DNA of 64,000 nucleotides. Origin: Methylobacter sp. KS41. Its GTDB lineage: Bacteria > Pseudomonadota > Gammaproteobacteria > Methylococcales > Methylomonadaceae. The translations under genes and the position numbers were made by a program. The stretch covers positions 1,708,501 through 1,772,500 of the forward strand of contig PHSP01000001.1 of NCBI GenBank assembly GCA_002862125.1, given 5' to 3'. The notes beneath the pieces were generated by a model. That model had not been told where the DNA came from. It ran no database searches and was given only the letters and a program-made list of their open reading frames with translations. Position 1 is the stretch's first letter. Each line of letters opens with the position of its first letter. Shown here piece by piece: positions 26,853 through 35,678 of the stretch.

Positions 26853-28244
26853 ATGTCCATTCTACAAAATTTGGTGCGTCACACACGCCTGCTGGAAATC
26901 GTCGGCGATTTGATACGCGTTAAGGCGCAAGGCGTAGCCTTTGGCGATCTCGCCCTGATTGAAAACATTGACGGCGAGCAGTCTCTGGCCAAGGTTGTGA
27001 ATCTCGACCGGGACATAGTCAGTCTCCAGGTGTTTGCTGGCGGCAAAGGTTTGTCTACTGACGCCAAAGTCATTTTCCTCGGTCGCACTCTTGATGTTAT
27101 CTACTCCGATAACATTCTCGGCCGGATCTTCCGGGGTTCCGGCGAACAAATTGATGGCGGGCCTGAATTGCCGACCGATCCGCGCATTCCAGTGGCCGGA
27201 CCCACCGTTAATCCGGTTATGCGGGTGATGCCGTCGCGGATGATCGAGACTAAAGTGCCGATGATCGACTTGTTCAACTGTCTGGTGGAAAGCCAGAAGA
27301 TTCCTATCTTTTCCGTTGCCGGCGAACCCTTCAACCAGTTGCTGGCTCGCATTGGCTTTCAGGCCAACGCAGATGTGGTAATTTTTGGCGGCATGGGCCT
27401 GATTTTCGATGACTATCATTTCTTTCGCACCGCCTTCGAGGAGCATGGTGTTTTTCATCGCACGGTCATGTTCGTCAATCAGGCCTCTGATCCGCTGGTT
27501 GAACGCATGCTGGTTCCCGACATGGCACTGGCCGTTGCCGAAAAAATGGCGGTTGAAGGGAAAAAGAGAGTGCTGGTATTGTTGACCGATATGACTGCCT
27601 ACGCGGATGCCATGAAAGAACTGGGCGTCGCGCAGGAACTTATTCCAGCGGTGCGCGGCTACATGGGAGATCTTTATACTCAACTCGCCTCGCGTTATGA
27701 GAAGGCCTGTGATTTCAAGGGCGCGGGTTCGGTGACCATACTGAGCGTAACAACCATGCCCGGCGATGATGTGACCCATCCGGTGCCGGATAATACCGGT
27801 TACATCACCGAGGGGCAGTTCTACCTGCATAATGGTTTTATAGACCCGTTCGGTTCGCTCTCAAGACTAAAACAGCATGTTGTCGGCAAAGCCACTCGCG
27901 AGGATCACAGTCAGATTATGAATACCATGATCCGTTTTTACTCCGGCGCGGTTGAAGCGCAAAAAAAACAGGCGATGGCCTTCGAACTTTCGGCTTTCGA
28001 CGACAAACTGCTCAAATTCGGCCGTTTGTTCAAGGAACGATTTATGGATATAGGCGTTTCACTGCCGGTTATCGAGGCGCTGGACCTCTGCTGGCTGACG
28101 CTTTCTGAATGCTTCGATCCCAAGGAACTGTTGATGAAGCAAAGCCTGATTGATAAATATTTCCCCAAACCTGTCCTGAGCGAAGCCGAAGGGCCTGTCC
28201 TGAGCGAAGCCGAAGGAAGTGAAGCTGTAGATAAAGTTGCTTAA
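26853..28244 (+). CDS. ntpB: V-type ATPase subunit B
   Basis: A 463-residue regulatory, non-catalytic V-ATPase subunit B. It keeps the beta-barrel start, the GRIFRGSGEQIDGGP segment, the IPIFSVAGEPFN region and the conserved LLTDMTAYADAMKE. As in other B subunits the Walker A glycine-rich loop is degenerate. It forms the A3B3 head with subunit A, here encoded last in the operon. The C-terminus carries two tandem copies of PVLSEAEG from a 24-bp DNA repeat (28170-28217), which adds about 20 non-family residues. Subunit D follows after 6 bases. Confidence 0.93.
   Translation: MSILQNLVRHTRLLEIVGDLIRVKAQGVAFGDLALIENIDGEQSLAKVVNLDRDIVSLQVFAGGKGLSTDAKVIFLGRTLDVIYSDNILGRIFRGSGEQIDGGPELPTDPRIPVAGPTVNPVMRVMPSRMIETKVPMIDLFNCLVESQKIPIFSVAGEPFNQLLARIGFQANADVVIFGGMGLIFDDYHFFRTAFEEHGVFHRTVMFVNQASDPLVERMLVPDMALAVAEKMAVEGKKRVLVLLTDMTAYADAMKELGVAQELIPAVRGYMGDLYTQLASRYEKACDFKGAGSVTILSVTTMPGDDVTHPVPDNTGYITEGQFYLHNGFIDPFGSLSRLKQHVVGKATREDHSQIMNTMIRFYSGAVEAQKKQAMAFELSAFDDKLLKFGRLFKERFMDIGVSLPVIEALDLCWLTLSECFDPKELLMKQSLIDKYFPKPVLSEAEGPVLSEAEGSEAVDKVA
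28170..28217 (+). repeat. two tandem copies of a 24-bp dispersed repeat inside ntpB
   Basis: CCTGTCCTGAGCGAAGCCGA-AGGG at 28170-28193 and the same unit ending AGGA at 28194-28217. Translated as PVLSEAEG twice. This motif, read in any frame, is known to turn up at the ends of unrelated proteins in many genomes as a small intergenic repeat that has entered genes. Here it extends an otherwise conserved protein. Confidence 0.8.
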
Positions 28245-28250
28245 ATCATC

Positions 28251-28874
28251 ATGGCAAAGCTCAAACTTAGCAAGCACGCCTTACATGAGCAGCAGGAACA
28301 GCTGAAACTGTACCAGCGGCTGTTGCCCTCGCTTGACCTGAAGCGCCGGCAGTTGACAGTGGAAGTAAAAAAAGCCCAGGAAGACTATGCGGCCGCCCAA
28401 GCCGCCGTGGATGCCCTGGAAATCCGGATCGGCGACGAACTGCCTATGCTTGCCGACGAGGAATTCCGTCTCGGCGGACTTGTACAATTAAAAAATTATA
28501 AGGTAATTGAAAAGAATGTCGTCGGTGTGAAATTGCCCTTTCTGGACAGCATCGAGTGTTCTGTCGCTGACTATTCGCGGCTTGCTACGCCGCCCTGGGT
28601 TGACACGCTGGTGCAACGTTTGAAAGATGCGGCTGAACAGCGGATGCGTGCGGAAATCGCCGGACAGCGAATGAGTACGCTCCAAATTGCCGTGCGGCGG
28701 ATCACGCAACGGGTGAATCTGTTTGAAAAAATCCTGATTCCTACTGCTAGACAGAATATCCAGAAAATACGCATTTTCCTTGGCGACGCCGAGCGGGCCA
28801 GCGTGGTGACTTCCAAGCTTGCCAAGAAAAAACAGCAGCAGCAACGCGAAGCAGAGTCAGAGGAGACGTTATGA
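28251..28874 (+). CDS. ntpD: V-type ATPase subunit D
   Basis: A 207-residue, highly helical protein with N- and C-terminal coiled coils, the central rotor stalk of the V-ATPase (like gamma of F-ATPase). The family opening is LSKHALHEQQEQLKLYQRLLPSLDLKRRQL, seen in short segments, and the end is RRITQRVNLFEKILIP followed by IRIFLGDAERASVVTSKLAKKK. The conserved NLFEK(I/V)LIP segment supports the call. Its stop overlaps the next ATG by 4 bases. Confidence 0.92.
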   Translation: MAKLKLSKHALHEQQEQLKLYQRLLPSLDLKRRQLTVEVKKAQEDYAAAQAAVDALEIRIGDELPMLADEEFRLGGLVQLKNYKVIEKNVVGVKLPFLDSIECSVADYSRLATPPWVDTLVQRLKDAAEQRMRAEIAGQRMSTLQIAVRRITQRVNLFEKILIPTARQNIQKIRIFLGDAERASVVTSKLAKKKQQQQREAESEETL

Positions 28875-30655
28875 GTATTGTCAAGATGCACAAGGTTACC
28901 TTCATTGGCATGGCGGCTGATCGCGACCATTTATTGGCTGACCTTCAGAAAATAGGCTGTGTGCAAATTATTCCATTGGCGGCGGGGAATTCGGCAATTC
29001 CAGATACTGCCGCCACAGCGGGAGCGCGCGAAGCGTTGAAGTTTCTGCGCACTTTTCCACGGCGAAGACGGCAGGTTCTGAATAAAGAACAGTTCGATGC
29101 CGTTGAGGTTGAGAGACGGACGCTGGAAGTCAGAAATCGCCTGCATAACCTGAAGGAAGAACGTGATTTTTTGATCAAGCGCATCCAGGACATGCTTCCC
29201 TGGGGCGACTTCAAGTTGCCGCCGCTGGAGGAAATGGGTAACCTCCGGCTTTGGTTCTACGTAGTTCCGCATAAAGACATGCCGAAAATCAGGACATCAG
29301 CGCCGGTTTGGGAAATTATCCGGCGCGATGGCCGGTTTTGTTATGTGATCGTAGTAAACGAGGAAGAGCCTTCGGCGATGCCAGTCCCCCGTGTTCATCT
29401 GGGTTACAAAACACGGCATCAACTGGAAGCTCGACTTGATGACGTGGAACTGGCCATAGAAGACGCCCACGCAGAGCGGGCCTATTTAACCCGCTGGCAT
29501 GATTTGTTCAGCCGTGATCTTAATTTTCTTGAAGACCGGGCAGTTCGTCAGAGCACTGCGGCGCAAGTCTACAGTAACGATACTGCTTTTGCCTTGCAGG
29601 GTTGGGCGCCTACAGAGAGGCTGCCGGAACTGGAAGATTATTCAAAACAACAGGCATTTTACTTCGAATCGGCAGCGCCCGCTCAAGAGGATAACCCGCC
29701 TACGCTCATGCGCAATCCCTCCTGGCTTAGCGCCGGCGAGGACTTGGTCACCTTTTATATGACGCCGGGCTATCAAACCTGGGATCCTTCGGGGATAGTT
29801 TTCGTTTCTTTTGTGATATTTTTTGCGATGATTTTGGCCGACGCCGGTTATGGCGCTGTTTTGGGGCTGATTTTAATGTTATCTTGGCGCAAGATGGGCC
29901 GCTCGTCTTCCGGCCGCCGTTTTCGTCCTTTTCTTTTGTCAGTGGCAGCCGCCTCTGTAGGCATTGGCGCATTGTTCGGCAGTTATTTCGGCGTCATCCC
30001 TCCCGAAGATTCCTTGCTTGGCAGATTCCATGTACTGGAGATTAGCGACACCAACCGGATGATGTTGATTTCTGTTGTGATAGGCGTTTTCCACATCGCG
30101 CTCGCCAATATCATGAACGCCCATCGTTACCAGCATTGGCAGGACAGATTGCCATCAATCGGATGGATCGGCGTCATTTGCGGCGGCTTTGCGCTGGCGC
30201 TCAGCGGTTCAATAACGCTGCCCGGACTGCACACATCGAGCATAGCCTTGATGGCTGCCGGCGCCTTGTTAATCCTGTGGTTTACCGCGCCTGGAGAAAA
30301 GCCGCTTATCCGTCTTCTCCATGGCCTGGAGGGGCTAACCAGGTTGTCCGGCGCATTAGGCGATGTCTTGAGTTATCTTCGTCTGTTCGCGCTGGGTCTC
30401 GGATCGGCATCGCTGGCTATTGAATTTAACCGCATGGCCGCCAGCGTCAATGAGAGTTACCCTGGAATCGGCTTGCTCTTCGCTTTGTTGATCCTGGTTC
30501 TGGGACACGGGATTAATCTGGCTCTCGGCATTACCAGCGGCGTCATTCATGGACTGCGCCTGAATGTGATCGAGTTTTTCAACTGGGGCCTCAAAGAAGA
30601 GGGAACACTTTACAAACCATTTAAACAAGCAGAGGATAATTTATGGAACCGTTAA
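28871..30655 (+). CDS. ntpI: V-type ATPase subunit I (a subunit)
   Basis: A 594-residue subunit: an N-terminal cytoplasmic half (about 1-290) with coiled coils that acts as stator, and a C-terminal membrane half with about seven or eight segments that forms the ion half-channels. The helix LSYLRLFALGLGSASLAIEFNRMA carries the essential arginine of the family, and GHGINLALGITSGVIHGLRLNVIEFFNWG is the typical final segment. It is shorter than the 650-residue archaeal proteins, as in the short bacterial (chlamydia-like) operon type. It overlaps ntpK by 13 bases. Confidence 0.93.
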   Translation: MSIVKMHKVTFIGMAADRDHLLADLQKIGCVQIIPLAAGNSAIPDTAATAGAREALKFLRTFPRRRRQVLNKEQFDAVEVERRTLEVRNRLHNLKEERDFLIKRIQDMLPWGDFKLPPLEEMGNLRLWFYVVPHKDMPKIRTSAPVWEIIRRDGRFCYVIVVNEEEPSAMPVPRVHLGYKTRHQLEARLDDVELAIEDAHAERAYLTRWHDLFSRDLNFLEDRAVRQSTAAQVYSNDTAFALQGWAPTERLPELEDYSKQQAFYFESAAPAQEDNPPTLMRNPSWLSAGEDLVTFYMTPGYQTWDPSGIVFVSFVIFFAMILADAGYGAVLGLILMLSWRKMGRSSSGRRFRPFLLSVAAASVGIGALFGSYFGVIPPEDSLLGRFHVLEISDTNRMMLISVVIGVFHIALANIMNAHRYQHWQDRLPSIGWIGVICGGFALALSGSITLPGLHTSSIALMAAGALLILWFTAPGEKPLIRLLHGLEGLTRLSGALGDVLSYLRLFALGLGSASLAIEFNRMAASVNESYPGIGLLFALLILVLGHGINLALGITSGVIHGLRLNVIEFFNWGLKEEGTLYKPFKQAEDNLWNR

Positions 30656-31089
30656 TTTTTGGACTTGGCTGGGTGGGACTTTATGCCCCTTTAGCGCTGG
30701 CTGCGATAGGAAGTTCAATTGGCTGCATGCGTGCCGGCAGCGCAGCGTGCGGCGCTTTACTGGAAGTCGAAAGCGGCTATGGGCGATTTATCGGCGTAGC
30801 GGCATTGCCGTCCTCAATTACCATTTACGGTATCGTCGTGACTATGTCGCTGAATCGCCCATTAACTCTCGAAAATTCTCCCGGAATTTTCAGTTTGGGC
30901 GTCCTGACGGGGCTGGCGCTTCTGTATTGCGCCACCGCCCAGGGCGATGCCTGCGCGGCATCAATCAATGCATCCAAAAGCAAGGTGGAGGTTTTCGGTA
31001 TCTCTATGGCGCCGGCGGCGCTGATTGAAGGTTTCGCTGTTTTCGCTTTTGTTTTCGCTCTCGTACTGGCTGCGGGAATTCCCAAATAA
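30643..31089 (+). CDS. ntpK: V-type ATPase subunit K (membrane rotor proteolipid)
   Basis: A 148-residue proteolipid made of two duplicated hairpins (four membrane helices). Only the second hairpin has the ion-binding carboxylate, in APAALIEGFAVFAF. In the sodium-pumping Enterococcus NtpK the first hairpin has PGTQGLYG, whose T and Q bind Na+; here the same place reads PSSITIYG, so those ligands are missing. This favours proton transport, as an inference. Starts inside the end of ntpI; ntpE follows after 19 bases. Confidence 0.9.
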   Translation: MEPLIFGLGWVGLYAPLALAAIGSSIGCMRAGSAACGALLEVESGYGRFIGVAALPSSITIYGIVVTMSLNRPLTLENSPGIFSLGVLTGLALLYCATAQGDACAASINASKSKVEVFGISMAPAALIEGFAVFAFVFALVLAAGIPK

Positions 31090-31108
31090 CCCTGACGAGA
31101 CTGACAAC

Positions 31109-31774
31109 ATGACAAAACAAGAACCAAGTAAAACCGGCGCAGGCGTTCAGGATCTGGTCGACCGTATCCGCGACCAGGGTGTATTGGCGGCCACTGAGAA
31201 AGCGAACAAGATTGTCAGGGATGCCGAGGCAAAATCGGCAAAAATGCTGGCCGATGCCAGGCTTGAAGTGGAACGATTGCGTGAAAGCGCCCGTATTGAG
31301 ATTGAGGCCAATCATGCCGCGGCTTTGGAAGCGCTAAAACTCTCGGCGCGCGACACGATGCTGCAACTCAAGGCCAAAGTTGCATCGGCGTTTGAAGTAT
31401 TTGTCCAGCGGCTGGTAACATCGGCTACGCGTGACGAGCAATTTATTAAATCCATTGTGCAGGTGCTAGCAAGCCATGTCGAAAAAGAACTGATCGGAGA
31501 CAAGGAAATCCAGATTCTCATCTCCGAGTCAATACTCACGGGCAAGCCGAACGAGAAACTGGGAAAACACACCAAACAAATCATACTTGGCCTATCCAGC
31601 GAAATGCTGCGCGAGGGTGTGGAGCTAATTCCGTCCAGCGAGATCGAAGGCGGCGCAAGCGTGCGTCTGGTCAAGGACAAGCTGGAAATCGACCTTTCCG
31701 ACAAGGCTATTTCCAAGTTACTTTACCAACGCATTTTGCCCCGTTTTCACGCAATACTTGAAGGTAGCGAATAA
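31109..31774 (+). CDS. ntpE: V-type ATPase subunit E
   Basis: A 221-residue helical peripheral-stalk protein. A long N-terminal coiled coil rich in Ala, Lys and Glu (about 20-90, with EKANKIVRDAEAKSAKML) precedes a globular C-terminal domain that binds the A3B3 head. The frame is open upstream into ntpK to 31025; 31109 was chosen because it follows the ntpK stop and begins the family-like part. The partner subunit G/H is not encoded in this operon type. Confidence 0.85.
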   Translation: MTKQEPSKTGAGVQDLVDRIRDQGVLAATEKANKIVRDAEAKSAKMLADARLEVERLRESARIEIEANHAAALEALKLSARDTMLQLKAKVASAFEVFVQRLVTSATRDEQFIKSIVQVLASHVEKELIGDKEIQILISESILTGKPNEKLGKHTKQIILGLSSEMLREGVELIPSSEIEGGASVRLVKDKLEIDLSDKAISKLLYQRILPRFHAILEGSE

Positions 31775-31779
31775 ACGCC

Positions 31780-32445
31780 ATGGCGGAACAGTACATTAGC
31801 CTGGTCTCCAGCCTTCCCTATTTGCCTCCGTTCGAAAAGGCCGAGCGGTCGCCGATCACACGCCTGCGGATTGAGCAACGTCTGCATATACTGAGGCCTG
31901 AAGACGCGCGGCAACTGGCCTTAGCCGAAGCTCTGGTAAGCTGGCGAATGTCCCTGGCTAAACCGAAGACCGACAGAGAAATGGTGTTGCGCTGCCATGC
32001 CGCCCTGCAAGAAATCACCCAGCCCGCTTTACATGAATTCGTCGAGTTCAGGATAGCTCAGCAAACGATTCTGGCGGGGTTACGTCTGAGAAATACTGGT
32101 TTCGAGTCATCATTTTTAGATCAGGTAAACGGCGCGAGCCGCTGGGCGGGTTTTATCGCGTCGCACTGGGACCATCCGGATTTCAGACTGGCGGCAGTTT
32201 ATCCCTGGATCCCGGAAACCCGGAGTTATCTCGAAACTAACGACGCAAGCGGTCTTGACCGCCTTATGATGAACATAATCTGGCAACGGCTGAGCCGTAT
32301 CGCCGAAGGCAACCGGTTCGGATTCGAGGCGGTGTTCGCTTTCGTTTTTAAATGGGACATCCTTCAAGCCTGGCTCGCACGCGATGCCGAAAAAGCGAAG
32401 AGCCGATTTCAAGAATTGATTAAAGAGGTAAAAAATGACAGCTGA
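31780..32445 (+). CDS. DUF2764 V-ATPase-associated protein (C-subunit-like)
   Basis: A 221-residue helical protein, opening MAEQYISLVSSLPYLPP, which is typical of the DUF2764 family. In the short bacterial V-ATPase operons (Chlamydia, spirochaetes, Bacteroidetes) a gene of this family lies between subunits E and A and takes the place of subunit C, the socket between rotor and membrane ring. Position here is the same: 5 bases after ntpE and overlapping ntpA by 11 bases. The C-like role is inferred from position and helical content. Confidence 0.8.
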   Translation: MAEQYISLVSSLPYLPPFEKAERSPITRLRIEQRLHILRPEDARQLALAEALVSWRMSLAKPKTDREMVLRCHAALQEITQPALHEFVEFRIAQQTILAGLRLRNTGFESSFLDQVNGASRWAGFIASHWDHPDFRLAAVYPWIPETRSYLETNDASGLDRLMMNIIWQRLSRIAEGNRFGFEAVFAFVFKWDILQAWLARDAEKAKSRFQELIKEVKNDS

Positions 32446-34249
32446 ACAACCGGTATCGAGAACCGCGAAGATAATAGGCGTCAAAGAAAGCCTGGTGCTT
32501 ATCGAGGTCGACGAGAGTACGTCGCTCATGAAGAATGAACTAGGCTATATCCGGGTCGGTGATGAACGCCTTAAAGCCGAGGTCCTCCGCGTGCGCGGAC
32601 GGACTGCCGACATGCAGGTATTCGAGGACACGCGAGGCGTGCGTACAGGCGATATCGTTGAGCTGACAGGAGAAATGCTATCGGCCGTACTTGGACCCGG
32701 TTTGCTAGGCCAGGTTTTCGATGGTTTGCTCAACCCCTTGCATGCGCTGGCTGATAAATATGGCTTTTTTCTCCCCCGCGGCGTTACCATTCCCGCACTT
32801 GAGCAGAAAAAAAAATGGCATTTTGAAGCCGGCGTCGCTATAGGCGCGTGGGTGTCTCCGGGAGGAGTCATCGGCACGGTTCCGGAAGGCGTTTTCAAAC
32901 ACAAAATCATGGTGCCTTTTAATGAGCCGGAACCTGTCAAGATCACCTGGATCCGGGACGGTAATCTCGAGGTTGAGGAGATTGTCGCGCGCTATAAGAA
33001 CGGCAAAGGAATAGAGCGGGAAATGACGCTGTCCCAGCGCTGGCCGGTGCGCAAGCCGATACCGGAAACGCTAATCCATCGCCGCTTTGCCGAGCGCCTT
33101 TATCCCACCGAACCCATTACGACGGCGACCCGCGTTATTGACACGTTCTTTCCCATTGCCCAGGGCGGCACGGGCTGCATTCCCGGCCCTTTCGGCGCTG
33201 GAAAAACCGTTTTACAAAGCTGTATCGCCCGTTTTTCAACGGTTGACATTGTCATTATCGTTGCCTGCGGCGAACGGGCAGGCGAAGTGGTCGAAACGAT
33301 TACTGAATATCCGGAAGCCAAGGACCCTCGAACGGGCGGCACCTTGATGGATAGGACCATTATTATTTGCAATACCTCATCAATGCCGGTCGCTGCCCGG
33401 GAAGCCTCGATTTATACCGGCATTACGCTGGGCGAATATTTCCGGCAGATGGGTTATCACGCTCTGCTGATTGCGGATTCCACCTCGCGTTGGGCGCAGG
33501 CCATGCGCGAAACCTCGGGCCGTATGGAAGAAATACCCGGCGAAGAAGCCTTCCCTGCATATCTCGATTCATCGATTAAAAATGTCTACGAGCGCGCCGG
33601 CGTGCTGCGCTGCCCGGACAGGTCAATCGGCAGTTTAACCATGATCGGCACTGTTTCCCCCGCCGGGGGAAACTTTGAAGAACCGGTGACCCAATCCACG
33701 CTGGGCACGGTTAAAACTTTTCTGGGTTTGTCGGCCGATCGCGCTTACCGGCGTTTTTACCCTGCCATCGATCCCTTAATTTCCTGGTCACGCTACTTCG
33801 ACCAACTTGGAGCCTGGTTCACCGCGAATCTTGATGCGAATTGGGTGCGCGACGTCAAGTCCATGCAGGAGTTGCTTGAGCAAGGCGACGGCATTTATCA
33901 GATGATGCAGGTCACTGGCGAAGAAGGCATCACGGAAGAAGACTTTGTCATTTGGCAGAAATCCTTGTTGCTTGACATGGTCTATCTCCAACAGGATGCT
34001 TTCGATGTGATTGACGCTTGCATGCCAAGAGAGAGGCAGCTCGAGAGTTTTCGCCTGCTGAAGGGACTCATCGACGCCAGTTATAGCTTCAAGGATAAAG
34101 ATGAAGCAAGAAGCTTCTTTACCGGGTTGACCAGTCATTACAAGAATTGGAACTACAGCGCACCCGGCTCGACTGAATTTGATCGATACCGTAAGGAAAT
34201 TATGGATTTGGCGGCCCAGCATGGATATGACGAAACGCCGGAAGCTTAA
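32435..34249 (+). CDS. ntpA: V-type ATPase catalytic subunit A
   Basis: A 604-residue catalytic subunit. Seen are the A-type bulge region, the P-loop GPFGAGKTVLQS, the GERAGEVVE segment holding the catalytic glutamate and the switch region PAYLDSS. It hydrolyses ATP in the A3B3 head, coupled to ion transport through K and I. In the usual short bacterial operon it comes third, before B; here it is the last gene. Its start overlaps the DUF2764 gene and is preceded by GAGG (32425-32428). A 13-bp hairpin follows the stop. Confidence 0.95.
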   Translation: MTAEQPVSRTAKIIGVKESLVLIEVDESTSLMKNELGYIRVGDERLKAEVLRVRGRTADMQVFEDTRGVRTGDIVELTGEMLSAVLGPGLLGQVFDGLLNPLHALADKYGFFLPRGVTIPALEQKKKWHFEAGVAIGAWVSPGGVIGTVPEGVFKHKIMVPFNEPEPVKITWIRDGNLEVEEIVARYKNGKGIEREMTLSQRWPVRKPIPETLIHRRFAERLYPTEPITTATRVIDTFFPIAQGGTGCIPGPFGAGKTVLQSCIARFSTVDIVIIVACGERAGEVVETITEYPEAKDPRTGGTLMDRTIIICNTSSMPVAAREASIYTGITLGEYFRQMGYHALLIADSTSRWAQAMRETSGRMEEIPGEEAFPAYLDSSIKNVYERAGVLRCPDRSIGSLTMIGTVSPAGGNFEEPVTQSTLGTVKTFLGLSADRAYRRFYPAIDPLISWSRYFDQLGAWFTANLDANWVRDVKSMQELLEQGDGIYQMMQVTGEEGITEEDFVIWQKSLLLDMVYLQQDAFDVIDACMPRERQLESFRLLKGLIDASYSFKDKDEARSFFTGLTSHYKNWNYSAPGSTEFDRYRKEIMDLAAQHGYDETPEA

Positions 34250-34270
34250 ATGCCGTTCATCAGCGCGGAG

Positions 34271-34306
34271 CGCCATATATTCTGTCCAGCCGGAGAATAT
34301 ATGGCG
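34271..34306 (+). terminator. long perfect hairpin after the V-ATPase operon
   Basis: CGCCATATATTCT (34271-34283), a 10-base loop and AGAATATATGGCG (34294-34306): 13 perfect base pairs, 21 bases after the ntpA stop. It is followed by AGGGGAG and not by a T-run, so it is a weak intrinsic terminator at best. It may protect the 3' end of the operon mRNA. Confidence 0.5.
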
Positions 34307-34467
34307 AGGGGAGATTAAAACAAGGCAAAGCGCATTATTTTAATCCTCTCATCCTAACCTGCTCCCTAAAATAAGGGACCGACATGACACTGAAAAGTTA
34401 CGCTTAATACTCTGTAATTAATAGCAGATGGCGTCACGCTACCCTCCATCAATTAAAGGAGCCCATT

Positions 34468-35361
34468 ATGATAAAGCAAAAATACATCGATCTTCTTTGC
34501 GTCGAACCCGGAAAAAAAATTCATCTTAAAGACTATGAAACCGGCTGGGCGCAGACCAAGGATTTTGAGGAAGTCGGAAAGGACAAAGTAAAGGAACGCG
34601 CCAATGAAATTCTGCAACAGAATCTTGCGGATTTGACTCAGGTACAGCAATTACTGTACGCGGATGACCGCTACTCCCTGTTAATCGTTTTTCAGGCAAT
34701 GGACGCAGCGGGCAAAGACGGCACGATCAAGCACGTCATGTCCGGCGTCAATCCGCAGGGCTGCCAGGTTTTCAGCTTCAAGAAACCCTCCCTCGAGGAT
34801 CTAGACCACAACTTTCTTTGGCGCTACATGAAATGCCTGCCGGAAAGAGGCCGGATCGGCATCTTCAACCGCTCTTATTACGAGGACGTGCTCGTGGTTA
34901 AAGTCCATCCTGAATTACTCCGGAACTTGCCGGATGGAAAAAGAGGCAAGTCGTTTTGGAATGATCGCTACGAAGATATCAACGCCTTCGAACGCCATCT
35001 GGCGCGCAACGGCACGGTAATACTGAAATTTTTCTTGAACGTCTCGAAAAAAACGCAAAAAGAACGCTTCCTGGAGCGGCTGGAGCGCCCTGAGAAAAAC
35101 TGGAAATTTTCGGGCTCCGATCTTGCTGAACGCGGTCACTGGAATGACTACATGGACGTTTATGAAGACGCGATTAACGCAACCAGCACCAAATGGGCGC
35201 CCTGGTACATAATTCCAGCCGACAACAAATGGGCGACGCGAGCCCTGGTTGCGGACATAATCACCTCTACCTTGCGGGAGCTTGATCTGAAATTTCCCGA
35301 AGTAACGGAAACGCAGCTTAAAACACTGGCAGAAGCGCGCAAAGCACTTGAAGCTGAATGA
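34468..35361 (+). CDS. ppk2: polyphosphate kinase 2 family protein
   Basis: A 297-residue PPK2 with the Walker A segment MDAAGKDGTIKH (78-89), the substrate loop SGVNPQGCQVFSFKKP and the Walker B/lid region GIFNRSYYEDVLVVKVHPE. The sequence resembles class III enzymes, which can phosphorylate both AMP and ADP using polyphosphate. It would regenerate nucleotide from stored polyphosphate in the cytoplasm. A GGAG ribosome site (34459-34462) precedes the ATG. It lies between the V-ATPase and phosphoketolase genes, in line with an energy-storage role; whether it runs toward ATP or polyphosphate is unknown. Confidence 0.9.
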   Translation: MIKQKYIDLLCVEPGKKIHLKDYETGWAQTKDFEEVGKDKVKERANEILQQNLADLTQVQQLLYADDRYSLLIVFQAMDAAGKDGTIKHVMSGVNPQGCQVFSFKKPSLEDLDHNFLWRYMKCLPERGRIGIFNRSYYEDVLVVKVHPELLRNLPDGKRGKSFWNDRYEDINAFERHLARNGTVILKFFLNVSKKTQKERFLERLERPEKNWKFSGSDLAERGHWNDYMDVYEDAINATSTKWAPWYIIPADNKWATRALVADIITSTLRELDLKFPEVTETQLKTLAEARKALEAE

Positions 35362-35678
35362 TAAAAGCCTTCAAAACAAGCGTGTTCCAGACAATTTTTG
35401 TAAGAATGGCTGGAATCGTGCTTACAGGCCATAGCTAAGGCGCGAAGGGTGTGATTAAATTTTATTCCAAGCCATAACAAAAGGACCGGAGCTTTGGCAT
35501 ATTAAAATCTACGGCTATTTTTCTTCCAACTCTGTGTCCAGCGCCCTGTAAGCAGTTTTTAGAATTAATGCTATTGTCACAATTTCTAAAGACAATCCGT
35601 TTCCATGCGCTGCTTACATCCTGTTCTCAACTATCAAGTATTGTTTTAAATTCATTAACCCCTAAAGAGAGTTACCCA
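35362..35678 (+). other. spacer between ppk2 and the phosphoketolase gene
   Basis: A 317-base spacer without a gene. The phosphoketolase frame is open upstream to 35568 but that extension is low-complexity and unlike the family. AGAGAG (35667-35672) serves as ribosome site for the ATG at 35679. No clear terminator or strong promoter match was found by eye. Confidence 0.5.

Noticed and set aside
26862-27830. 322-codon minus-strand frame opposite ntpB
   Set aside because: Antisense shadow; ntpB is strongly conserved and the antisense protein has no recognisable domain.
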